Of a stretch of DNA of 5,823 nt, positions 1 through 5,381 are shown one piece after another (the stretch's first letter is position 1; the number at the start of each line of letters is the position of its first letter). The DNA comes from Thermoplasmata archaeon (GTDB lineage: Archaea; Thermoplasmatota; Thermoplasmata; Lutacidiplasmatales; UBA184). Position numbers and translations under genes: made by a program. The stretch spans positions 1 through 5,823 of the forward strand of contig JABEUK010000094.1 in assembly GCA_013044425.1 (NCBI GenBank), read 5' to 3'. A model generated the notes under the pieces. That model had not been told where the DNA came from. It saw only the letters and a list, made by a program, of their open reading frames with translations, and did not search any database.

Positions 1-915
1 GCGGGGCGAGGCCCCCCCCCCGGGTTCCCCTCCCGCCACTCGGGGAGAAGCTCGTTTCGGCTCACGGGATCGGTGAAGGTTGAGGAGAACCACATCACGC
101 TCCCGAGGATCGGGCGGGTCCAACTGAAGGAGCGGGGCTATCTCCCCACGACCGTCCCCCTCCGTTCGGTTGCCGTGTCGGAGAGGGCGGGACGGTGGTA
201 CGTCAGCCTCGCGGTGGAGGAGGAACGGCGGTCTCCCCTACCGCCGATGGGCGAGGTGGTGGGCGTGGACCTGGGGATCCATGCCCTCGCTACGGTGAGT
301 GACGGGACGGTCATCGAGAACCCGAGGTCGCTCGCGGCACGGACTCGTAAGCTCCAACATCTCCAACGGGAGGTATCGAGGAAGAGGAAAGGAAGCCACA
401 ACCGAGAGAAGGCCAAGAGACGATTGTCCCGGTGCCACGCGCGGGTCGCGGACCTACGCAAGGAGGCGCTCCACAAGGTCACGACGATGCTGGCGAGAAC
501 CAAGCCCATCATCGTGGTCGAGGATCTGCGCCCTGCGAACCTGCTCCGCAACCACTCGCTCGCCCGTTCCCTGTCGGACGCTTCCTTCGGGGAGTTCGTC
601 CGGCAGTTGGAGTACAAGTGCAGGTGGTACGGGTCGTGCCTCATCCAGGCGGACCCGTTCTACCCGAGCACGAAGCGGTGCTCCTCGTGCGGCGCCATCC
701 AGGAGATGCCGCTGTCGGAGCGATCCTATTCGTGCCCGTCGTGCGGGCTCGTCACGGACCGGGACCTGAATGCCAGTCGCAATCTTGCGATGCTTGCCGC
801 CAGTTCGGCGGAGAGCCTAAACGCCTGCGGAGAGCGGAGGTCCATGCCGGAAACGGCAGGTGCCGCCCAAGGAATCAGGAACCCAGCATCATCCGTGCTC
901 GTCACGGATGTCTAG
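1..915 (+). CDS. tnpB: TnpB, RNA-guided endonuclease of an IS200/IS605-type element (5' end outside window)
   Basis: TnpB proteins are RuvC-like nucleases guided by an omega RNA made from the end of their own element. The frame is open from base 1 and already reads as TnpB there (SSFRLTG, then the LPRIGRV core near 103-120), so the GTG at 73 is not the true start; the N-terminal part lies to the left. All catalytic features are present: RuvC-I Asp at 268-270 (GVDLG), RuvC-II Glu at 520-522 (VVEDL), a four-Cys zinc finger (CSSCG at 679-693, CPSCG at 733-747) and RuvC-III Asp at 763-765 (DRDLNAS). A basic Lys/Arg-rich helical stretch at 343-480 matches the region between the first two RuvC motifs. 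The stop is TAG at 913-915. No TnpA transposase gene is visible in the window. A run of ten C at 12-21 encodes Gly-Pro-Pro-Pro-Gly and is a likely place for sequencing or replication slippage. The family call is firm; present-day activity is inferred. Confidence 0.93.
   Translation, partial: AGRGPPPGFPSRHSGRSSFRLTGSVKVEENHITLPRIGRVQLKERGYLPTTVPLRSVAVSERAGRWYVSLAVEEERRSPLPPMGEVVGVDLGIHALATVSDGTVIENPRSLAARTRKLQHLQREVSRKRKGSHNREKAKRRLSRCHARVADLRKEALHKVTTMLARTKPIIVVEDLRPANLLRNHSLARSLSDASFGEFVRQLEYKCRWYGSCLIQADPFYPSTKRCSSCGAIQEMPLSERSYSCPSCGLVTDRDLNASRNLAMLAASSAESLNACGERRSMPETAGAAQGIRNPASSVLVTDV
797..912 (+). ncRNA. Putative omega RNA (reRNA) scaffold overlapping the 3' end of tnpB
   Basis: In this family the guide-RNA scaffold is transcribed from the 3' part of tnpB and the element's right end. 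Three local hairpins are visible: CCGCC/GGCGG at 797-801 and 807-811; TGCCG-GAAA-CGGCA at 845-858, which closes on a GNRA-type tetraloop; and CATCCGTG/CACGGATG at 890-897 and 903-910 with a 5-base loop. The last is an 8-bp perfect stem ending three bases before the TAG stop, where the right-end hairpin of IS605-type elements usually sits. The boundaries are approximate. The function is inferred from position and folding, since no sequence family of the RNA could be checked. Confidence 0.5.
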
Positions 916-1024
916 GTATGGGAGAACGGAACCTCTCGATCGCGAGCGTCGGATGGATCCCGTAGAGGCGGGAGATCCACTCGTCCGCCATCGGTCCGGC
1001 GCGTGCACGGGTCGCTACCGGATG

Positions 1025-1041
1025 GGCCCCTGACCGGGGCC
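1025..1041. repeat. Short perfect inverted repeat upstream of the amidohydrolase promoter
   Basis: GGCCCC (1025-1030) and GGGGCC (1036-1041) flank a 5-base spacer, 15 bases before the TATA box of the next gene. It could be an operator or part of an RNA hairpin ending transcription from the tnpB side. No T-run follows, so an archaeal terminator is not supported. In such GC-rich DNA a 6-bp palindrome can also arise by chance. Confidence 0.3.
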
Positions 1042-1055
1042 GGCGCCCGTTCGCG

Positions 1056-1064
1056 CTTATATTT
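1056..1064 (+). promoter_or_regulatory. Archaeal TATA box for the amidohydrolase gene
   Basis: The AT-rich stretch CTTATATTT stands out in GC-rich surroundings. Its centre is about 27 bases before the ATG at 1087, so transcription would begin at or next to the start codon, giving a leaderless mRNA. This also argues against the in-frame GTG at 1003, which lies upstream of the promoter. Confidence 0.6.
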
Positions 1065-1086
1065 CGGCGGCGGTCGAGGCGCTCCG

Positions 1087-1929
1087 ATGGGCATCACGGA
1101 CTGCCATGTCCACATCAATCCCGTCTGGGAGATGCGCCCGGACGCGCTCCAGCTCATCGGGCATATCGATCCAGAGCTCGCGCGGATGGTCCACGAGCCA
1201 CGGCTCTTCCTGGACATGCTCGACCGCTCCGGGGTCGAGCGGGCGGTGCTGGTCAACTACGTCGCGCCGGAAGTGATCGGCTACACCGAGAAGGCGAACG
1301 CGTTCGTAGGCGAGTACGCCCGAGCCGACCCGGACCGGCTCATCGCGGTCGGAGGCATCTCGCCCGACCACCCCAAGCCCGCGGAGGAGATCCGACACCT
1401 CGCCGAGGCGCTCGGCATCCGAGCGTTGAAGCTGCATCCCCCGCACCAGCTCTTCCGCCCCAACGATTACGCGGAGGGCCAGCATCCGGGCCTCTCAGAG
1501 ATCTACGCCGCGTGCGCCCGGCACGCGCTCCCCGTGATCTTCCACACGGGCACGTCGATCTTTCCACGCGCCCGGAGCCGCTTCGGGGACCCGCTCCTCG
1601 TGGAGGACGTGGCCCTCGACTACCCCGAACTGACGATCGTGCTCGCCCACGGGGGTCGACCGTTCTGGACGGAAGAGGCCGTCTACCTCGCTCGTCGGTT
1701 CCCCAACATCTGGCTCGAGATCTCCGGTGTCCCTCCGACGAGGCTGCTCTAGTACTTCCCGGTCCTGCCCCGCATCTCGGACAAGGTCCTCTTCGGCAGC
1801 GACTGGCCGGGGCCCGGGGTCAAGGGGATCGGCGAGAACCTCGCGCAGTTCCGCGCTCTGGGGCTGCCCGAGGAGGCGCAGCGGCGCATCCTCGAGGAGA
1901 ATCCCCGTCGCGTGTTCCGGCCCCGCTAG
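1087..1929 (+). pseudogene. TIM-barrel amidohydrolase (COG2159-like) with an in-frame TAG at 1750-1752
   Basis: This is a metal-dependent hydrolase or decarboxylase of the amidohydrolase superfamily (COG2159, related to ACMSD); the substrate is unknown. The family signs appear in order: His7 and His9 in CHVHINP at the N-terminus, Lys in ALKLHPPHQ, His153 in VIFHTG, His188 in VLAHGG, then GSDWP, whose Asp is normally catalytic. TAG at codon 222 (1750-1752) cuts the protein to 221 residues. The same frame then continues without another defect for 58 codons (YFPVLPRI, GSDWPGPGV, ENPRRVF) to a TAG at 1927-1929. The full frame has 280 codons, a normal family length. The truncated form lacks the catalytic Asp (codon 239, 1801-1803) and the last barrel elements, so it should be inactive unless UAG is read through. 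ATG 1087 is preferred over GTG 1003 because homology starts there and a TATA box lies between them. Alternatives to a recent pseudogene are a sequencing error or UAG decoding (for example as pyrrolysine), which I consider less likely. Confidence 0.85.
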
Positions 1930-2453
1930 CGTCGGGTGCGGCGAACCGTCGCGTTCGCGAACGTGGCGGCTCCGAACCGCCCCTCGTCCAAGACCTGGAC
2001 GCGATCGGGAGTGAAGCGGAAGAAGGCCAGCGTTCTCAATCCGTCCGCGAGGAGCCGATCCTGCGGGGTCCGCCCGCGCAGGTACTGCGCATAGCGGGGG
2101 AACCGGCGCGCGTAGACCCGGCGTGCGGTCTTCGTCGCCGCGCCCGCGACCCGACGCCCCGTCCCGAACAGCTGCGCGCCCCGGTCATCGCCGCCCCAGC
2201 GCTGCGTCGAGCGAAAGATCGTCAGGGCCATCGACGGGTTCCGCAGGAGGTTCTGCGCGTGCGCGGCCGCCGGATCGGAGATGTAGTAGAACTCGAGATC
2301 GGGGGTGTAGGCGACGAACGCGGTGTTGATGTGCGCCCGGTGTCCCGGAGTGACGGTCGAGATCGAGGCGATCGAAGTCTCCGCCAGGATGTGCGCGAGG
2401 CTCGCCCGTACGGCGCTCTCCGCGAACGCGCGAGACTCGAGACGGACGACCAC
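1926..2453 (-). CDS. Pyridoxamine 5'-phosphate oxidase-like flavin-binding protein (YhbP/UPF0306-like)
   Basis: This 175-residue protein has the split beta-barrel of the FMN-binding PNPOx-like superfamily. The conserved core runs from about residue 17 to 105: an N-terminal helix (LAHILAET), a strand pair (SIASIST), then AHINTAFVAYT, LEFYYISDP, HAQNLLRNPSMAL and the RGAQLFGTGRRV segment. Similar proteins (COG3787, general stress and PNPOx-related families) bind FMN, heme or F420, so the cofactor and reaction cannot be named here. The GTG at 2453 is chosen as start because an AT-rich box lies 25 bases upstream and homology begins soon after. The longer frame from GTG 2540 would add 29 residues with no family resemblance. 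The C-terminal tail (about 120-175) is Arg-rich and less typical. The TAG stop overlaps the stop of the convergent amidohydrolase gene through a shared CTAG. It is probably a single-gene transcript. Confidence 0.82.
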   Translation of the reverse strand: MVVRLESRAFAESAVRASLAHILAETSIASISTVTPGHRAHINTAFVAYTPDLEFYYISDPAAAHAQNLLRNPSMALTIFRSTQRWGGDDRGAQLFGTGRRVAGAATKTARRVYARRFPRYAQYLRGRTPQDRLLADGLRTLAFFRFTPDRVQVLDEGRFGAATFANATVRRTRR

Positions 2454-2473
2454 GGTTCCCCCATCGGCCCCGG

Positions 2474-2482
2474 CACTAAAGG
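2474..2482 (-). promoter_or_regulatory. TATA-like box for the PNPOx-like gene
   Basis: Read on the minus strand this is CCTTTAGTG, an AT-rich island in GC-rich DNA, centred about 25 bases upstream of the GTG at 2453. The spacing predicts a leaderless transcript and is the main reason for preferring the shorter start. Confidence 0.45.
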
Positions 2483-2526
2483 CTTCGGTCCGCCGATCCG
2501 CGCTCCCCGCAGAGCGAACGTGAGGG

Positions 2527-2535
2527 CTTACATAC
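2527..2535 (+). promoter_or_regulatory. TATA-like box for the aIF1A-nnr operon
   Basis: CTTACATAC is centred 25 bases before the GTG at 2556, again predicting transcription from the start codon itself. No Shine-Dalgarno-like stretch lies between the box and the GTG, which fits leaderless translation. This box and the one for the divergent gene lie about 53 bases apart in a spacer of roughly 100 bases; nothing else is evident in the spacer. Confidence 0.5.
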
Positions 2536-2555
2536 CTCACCCGTCTCGTTAGGCC

Positions 2556-2996
2556 GTGACCGATCCCTCCAAGCCGGACGCTCCCGAAGAAGCTCCGGCT
2601 CCCTCGGAGCCCGACGCCGCTCCCCCCGCGGCCGAAGCGATCGAGGCCGGCGAAGACGTCGGCCGACTCCCCCTTCCTCGGAAGAGCCGCGGCGAAGCCT
2701 TCGGCATCGCGAGCCGACTGCTCGGCGCCGCGCGGATCCAGGTCATGTGCGACGACTCGATCTCAAGGATGGGTCGTATCACGGGCAAGATGAAGAAGAA
2801 GATGTGGATCCGAGAGGGCGATCTCCTCATCGTGCGCCCCTGGGGATTCCAGGAAGGAAAGGCCGACATCATCTTCCGCTACAGCCGCACGCAGGCGCAG
2901 TACCTCTCCCGCCGCAAGCTCCTGCCGACCTCGATGGATCTGTTCGGCGCACCCGATGCACCCCCCTCCGACTCGGTCCCACCCACGGCCACCTGA
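2556..2996 (+). CDS. eif1A: Archaeal translation initiation factor aIF1A with acidic N-terminal extension
   Basis: aIF1A binds the A site of the small ribosomal subunit and helps place the initiator tRNA and mRNA during archaeal translation initiation. The 146-residue product has the S1-like OB-fold from about residue 47 to 115: GEAFGIASRLLGAARIQV, a strand with MCDD, RMGRITGKMKKKMWIREGD (a basic RNA-contacting loop), then LLIVRPWGFQ, KADIIFRYS and TQAQYLSRR. The match over this core is strong. Unusually, residues 1-36 form a tail rich in Ala, Pro, Glu and Asp (10 acidic, 1 basic), and residues 125-146 form a Pro/Ser-rich tail; most archaeal versions start close to the PRK motif seen here at 41-43. 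No internal ATG, GTG or TTG start is available before the OB-fold, so the extension appears real. The GTG start is supported by the TATA-like box 25 bases upstream. It is followed after 6 bases by nnr, probably in one operon. Confidence 0.93.
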   Translation: MTDPSKPDAPEEAPAPSEPDAAPPAAEAIEAGEDVGRLPLPRKSRGEAFGIASRLLGAARIQVMCDDSISRMGRITGKMKKKMWIREGDLLIVRPWGFQEGKADIIFRYSRTQAQYLSRRKLLPTSMDLFGAPDAPPSDSVPPTAT

Positions 2997-3002
2997 ACCA
3001 AG

Positions 3003-4505
3003 ATGACGGCCCCGGCCGCCCCCCGCATCGATTCGCTCGAGATGGCGGTCGCCGAGGAGAACGCGGTCGCGCTCGGGGTCCCCATCGACGCCCTGATGGA
3101 GAACGCGGGACGCGCGATCGCCGAAGAGGCGGCGCGTCGGCTCTCCGCTCCACCCTCCCGGATTGGGATTCTCGTCGGAATGGGCAACAACGGGGGCGAT
3201 GCCATGGCCGCGGCGTACTACCTCTCCCAGTGGGGCTACCAAGCCGAGGCGTGGCTCGTCCGGCCCGCGACGGAGATCCGCTCGCGCGCCTCGCGACGCT
3301 GCTTCGAGCGGATCGAGCGCCGCGGCATGGTCCATCTGCGGCTCCCGCGGCCGGAAGAACTTGCGAACCTGACGATGCTGGTCGACGGCCTGCTCGGCAC
3401 CGGACAGTCCGGACCGTTGCGTCCACCGTACCGGGAGGCGGCGGCGCTGGCGAAGGCGAGCGGTGTGCCGATCCTCTCGATCGACGAGCCCACCGGGATC
3501 TCGGACCCGGACGGCCTGCGCCCTCGCTGGACCGTAGCCCTCACCGCCCTCAAAGAGCGCATGGTCGCGGAGAACTCCGGAGAGATCATCGTCCGGGACA
3601 TCGGCATCCCGGCGGACGCCTGGCTGCGCACGGGGCCCGGCGAGTTCTATTTCTTCCCGAGGAGCCGGACCGTTCGCGAGGCCCGCCGCTCGGCCCGCGT
3701 CCTCGTCATCGGGGGAGGGCCGTACGCCGGAGCTCCCGCGCTCGCGGGCCTCGCGGCGCTGCGCTCGGGCGCGGAGCGCGCCACGGTGCTCACCCCGGCC
3801 AGCGCGGCGCTTGCGGTGCAATCGTTCAGTCCGAATTTGGTCGTCCGCGCTGTCGGGGCCGATCACTTCCGACCCGCGGACGTGGAGACGATCGTCGAGG
3901 AGATCCGCAGCGCATCCCCCCGGGCCATCGTGATGGGGATGGGCGCCGGCCGAGATCCCGATACCGTCGGGGCCCTCGCTGCGGTGCTCGAGCGCCTGCG
4001 AGCGACGACGCCGTTCGTGGTGGACGCGGACGCCCTCGGTGCCGTTCCGGCTGCCGGGTCCGGGAGCATCGATGAGCCGGGCCCGGGACTGCTCGCCACC
4101 CCGAACGCCGGCGAGTACCACCGATACTTCAGCGGGCCGAGCGACGCGGGGCTCTCGGAACGCATCGAGCACGCCCGGCGCTCGGCGCTGGATCGGCGCC
4201 TCGTGCTCGTAGTGAAGGGCGATCCCGACATTCTCACCGACGGAGATCGGACGTTCCAGAACTACCACCATCATCCCTCGGCCACCGTCAGCGGCGTCGG
4301 GGACGTCCTGGGCGGCGTGCTGGGGAGCCTGCTCGCCCAGGGAGTCCCAGCGCTGCACGCCGCCCGGCTCGCAACCTATTGGGTCGGCGAGGCCGGCATT
4401 CGGGCGGCGGCTCGGGAGGGCCGGGGGCTCGTCGCCACGGACGTCATCGAGGAGATCCCCCACGCGCTCGTCGGGGGGCTCGCCCGCATCGAGCGCGCGG
4501 CTTGA
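3003..4505 (+). CDS. nnr: Bifunctional NAD(P)H-hydrate epimerase / ADP-dependent NAD(P)H-hydrate dehydratase
   Basis: Nnr repairs NADH and NADPH damaged by hydration. The N-terminal domain interconverts the R and S hydrates; the C-terminal ribokinase-like domain dehydrates the S form using ADP. The 500-residue length is normal for the fused enzyme. The epimerase (YjeF_N) domain, about 1-215, shows LMENAG (31-36), GNNGGD (61-66), DGLLGTG (128-134) and IDEPTG (160-165). The dehydratase domain, about 230-495, shows IGGGPYAGAPALAGLAAL (237-254), GMGAG (312-316), DADAL (341-345), TPNAGEY (366-372), VKGDPDIL (405-411) and SGVGDVLGG (430-438) with the catalytic Asp434. Small departures from consensus are Ala67 where GNNGGDG is usual, GMGAG where GPGLG is usual, and GVGD for GSGD/GTGD. 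All key acidic residues remain, so activity is expected. It starts 6 bases after the aIF1A stop with no clear ribosome-binding site, suggesting cotranscription and coupled translation. It ends 9 bases before the convergent bud32 stop. Confidence 0.95.
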   Translation: MTAPAAPRIDSLEMAVAEENAVALGVPIDALMENAGRAIAEEAARRLSAPPSRIGILVGMGNNGGDAMAAAYYLSQWGYQAEAWLVRPATEIRSRASRRCFERIERRGMVHLRLPRPEELANLTMLVDGLLGTGQSGPLRPPYREAAALAKASGVPILSIDEPTGISDPDGLRPRWTVALTALKERMVAENSGEIIVRDIGIPADAWLRTGPGEFYFFPRSRTVREARRSARVLVIGGGPYAGAPALAGLAALRSGAERATVLTPASAALAVQSFSPNLVVRAVGADHFRPADVETIVEEIRSASPRAIVMGMGAGRDPDTVGALAAVLERLRATTPFVVDADALGAVPAAGSGSIDEPGPGLLATPNAGEYHRYFSGPSDAGLSERIEHARRSALDRRLVLVVKGDPDILTDGDRTFQNYHHHPSATVSGVGDVLGGVLGSLLAQGVPALHAARLATYWVGEAGIRAAAREGRGLVATDVIEEIPHALVGGLARIERAA

Positions 4506-4514
4506 TCGCGCGGC

Positions 4515-5192
4515 TCAGGCATATCGGACGCGGCCCCGGATCTCTTTCGCCCGGGTGCGAACCGCGCTCTGGCCGTCCGGATTGCCGATCGCATATCCTT
4601 CGTGGAACGCGCGGATGAGCGCCTCGCTCTCCGGGCTCAGCGCTCGTAGGTCCTCTTCGACAAGGTGGAGATCGATGCCAAGTTCCTCGACCCCCGGGCT
4701 CCGAGTGCCCATCGATAGATCGAGCAGCGCGGGCGGGCCTTCCGGCCCGTCCGGATAGAGGACGTTGGAGCTGGTCAGGTCCCCGTGAGAGATCCCGCCG
4801 GCGTGCAGCTTGCCGAGCGCCATCCCTAGGGAACGGACGGCTCCGCGCACGAGCGTGGGCGCGAGGTTCGGATCTTCGAGGATCGACTTCAAGGTCGGCC
4901 CCGGGAGTTCTTCGAGAACGAGCCGGTGGTGGAGCACGTCCACGTCGTAGACGATGGGCGTGCGCACGCCGGCGCGACGGGCGTCGACGAGCAGCCGCGC
5001 TTCCGTCCGGGTTCTCTCGCGGCGCAGGCGCTCGTCCAGCGCCTTGGGCCGATAGCCCTTGGCCTCGCGGTCCTTTACGATCGCCGGGAACCCCCACCAA
5101 TCGACCGCGCGCAGGGTCGCCTCCGCGCCCCGGTGGACCAGTCGACCCGACGCGGGAGGGCTGCCGTCCGTCTTCGGTTTGCCCACGTCCAC
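4515..5192 (-). CDS. bud32: Bud32 (PRPK) protein kinase of the KEOPS complex
   Basis: Bud32 is the small kinase/ATPase that works with Kae1, Cgi121 and Pcc1 to make the t6A37 modification of ANN-decoding tRNAs. With the start chosen here it has 225 residues, the usual size of stand-alone forms. Motifs: GAEA (22-25) of the short glycine loop, Lys40 in IVKDR, KGYRPKALDERLR followed by RTRTEARLL (45-68), EELPGPTL (94-101), HGDLTSSN (136-143) with catalytic Asp138, LLDLSMG (156-162) in place of the usual IDFGLG, and the basic end RGRVRYA (219-225) typical of Bud32. The metal-binding Asp158 is kept although DFG reads DLS. GTG at 5192 is preferred because GGAGG (5206-5202) sits 9 bases upstream; GTG at 5186, with GGAG 8 bases upstream, is an alternative. 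A frame extending to 5291 would start upstream of the TATA box and looks non-conserved. Kae1 is neither fused nor adjacent here, unlike the Kae1-Bud32 fusions of several euryarchaea. Confidence 0.94.
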   Translation of the reverse strand: MDVGKPKTDGSPPASGRLVHRGAEATLRAVDWWGFPAIVKDREAKGYRPKALDERLRRERTRTEARLLVDARRAGVRTPIVYDVDVLHHRLVLEELPGPTLKSILEDPNLAPTLVRGAVRSLGMALGKLHAGGISHGDLTSSNVLYPDGPEGPPALLDLSMGTRSPGVEELGIDLHLVEEDLRALSPESEALIRAFHEGYAIGNPDGQSAVRTRAKEIRGRVRYA

Positions 5193-5201
5193 TTCTCCGG
5201 T

Positions 5202-5206
5202 CCTCC
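5202..5206 (-). promoter_or_regulatory. Shine-Dalgarno sequence of bud32
   Basis: GGAGG on the minus strand lies 9 bases before the GTG at 5192. With a TATA box predicting transcription from about 5240, it makes a leader of some 45-50 bases and decides the start among several in-frame GTG codons. Confidence 0.5.
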
Positions 5207-5260
5207 GCGCGCCGTGACCTCGCACCGCGGCGGGGGGAACCGAAGACCCACGCCGGAGGC

Positions 5261-5270
5261 CTACTATAGC
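5261..5270 (-). promoter_or_regulatory. TATA box of bud32
   Basis: GCTATAGTAG on the minus strand is the best TATA-like element in the spacer between bud32 and the enoyl-CoA hydratase gene. Transcription would start near 5240, downstream of the GTG at 5291, which rules that longer start out if the promoter call is right. Confidence 0.5.
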
Positions 5271-5341
5271 CTGGCCCCGCGAGCGGGCCACAAGGTCGCC
5301 CGGGCGGCGGCGCCGCGCCCTTGCGAGGGGTAGGAGGATGC

Positions 5342-5348
5342 GTTATTT
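5342..5348 (+). promoter_or_regulatory. TATA-like box of the enoyl-CoA hydratase gene
   Basis: GTTATTT is an isolated AT-rich island centred about 37 bases before the ATG at 5382. It predicts a start of transcription near 5370 and a very short leader that begins around the GAGGT at 5371-5375, so the two signals nearly abut. The rest of the 5193-5381 spacer shows no other feature. Confidence 0.4.
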
Positions 5349-5370
5349 GGCAGGCGTACCTCGACCGGAC

Positions 5371-5375
5371 GAGGT
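5371..5375 (+). promoter_or_regulatory. Shine-Dalgarno-like GAGGT before the enoyl-CoA hydratase start
   Basis: GAGGT lies 6 bases before the ATG at 5382 and supports that codon over the ATG at 5338, which is in another frame and reaches a stop after 33 codons. Confidence 0.4.
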
Positions 5376-5381
5376 CGGACG

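Larger units (their letters stand above)
1..925 (+). mobile_element. IS200/IS605-family (tnpB-type) insertion element, right-hand portion
   Basis: The element is defined by the tnpB gene and the terminal hairpin at 890-910. The right end should lie within roughly the next 5-20 bases after the hairpin; 925 is a nominal limit. The left end and any tnpA are outside the window. Elements of this type have no terminal inverted repeats and make no target duplications, so neither can be used to fix the end here. The next gene has its own promoter more than 130 bases further on, so the element sits in intergenic DNA and has not broken that promoter. Confidence 0.65.

Noticed and set aside
1003..1086. 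Upstream GTG start for the amidohydrolase
   Set aside because: The extra 28 residues look unrelated to the family, and a TATA box at 1056-1064 lies inside this stretch.
1512..2552. Open plus-strand frame of 346 codons crossing the amidohydrolase, the PNPOx-like gene and the promoter region
   Set aside because: It is highly Arg/Pro-rich, shows no family motifs and overlaps two recognised genes in other frames.
2747..4075. Open plus-strand frame of 442 codons overlapping aIF1A and nnr
   Set aside because: The product is low-complexity and Arg/Gly-rich, and it is in the wrong frame relative to two well-supported genes.
2763..4463. Long open frame (566 codons) on the minus strand opposite aIF1A and nnr
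   Set aside because: It is antisense to two genes with clear family motifs. Its product is Arg/Gly/Ala-rich and I recognise no domain. Such shadows are common where third codon positions are G or C.
4734..4749. GC-rich hairpin CGGGCC-TTCC-GGCCCG
   Set aside because: It lies within bud32 over Gly/Pro-rich codons, where G and C runs arise from amino-acid content. No T-run follows on either strand.
5193..5291. N-terminal extension of Bud32 starting at GTG 5291
   Set aside because: It would start upstream of the likely TATA box at 5261-5270, while GGAGG with GTG at 5192 fits the usual Bud32 N-terminus.
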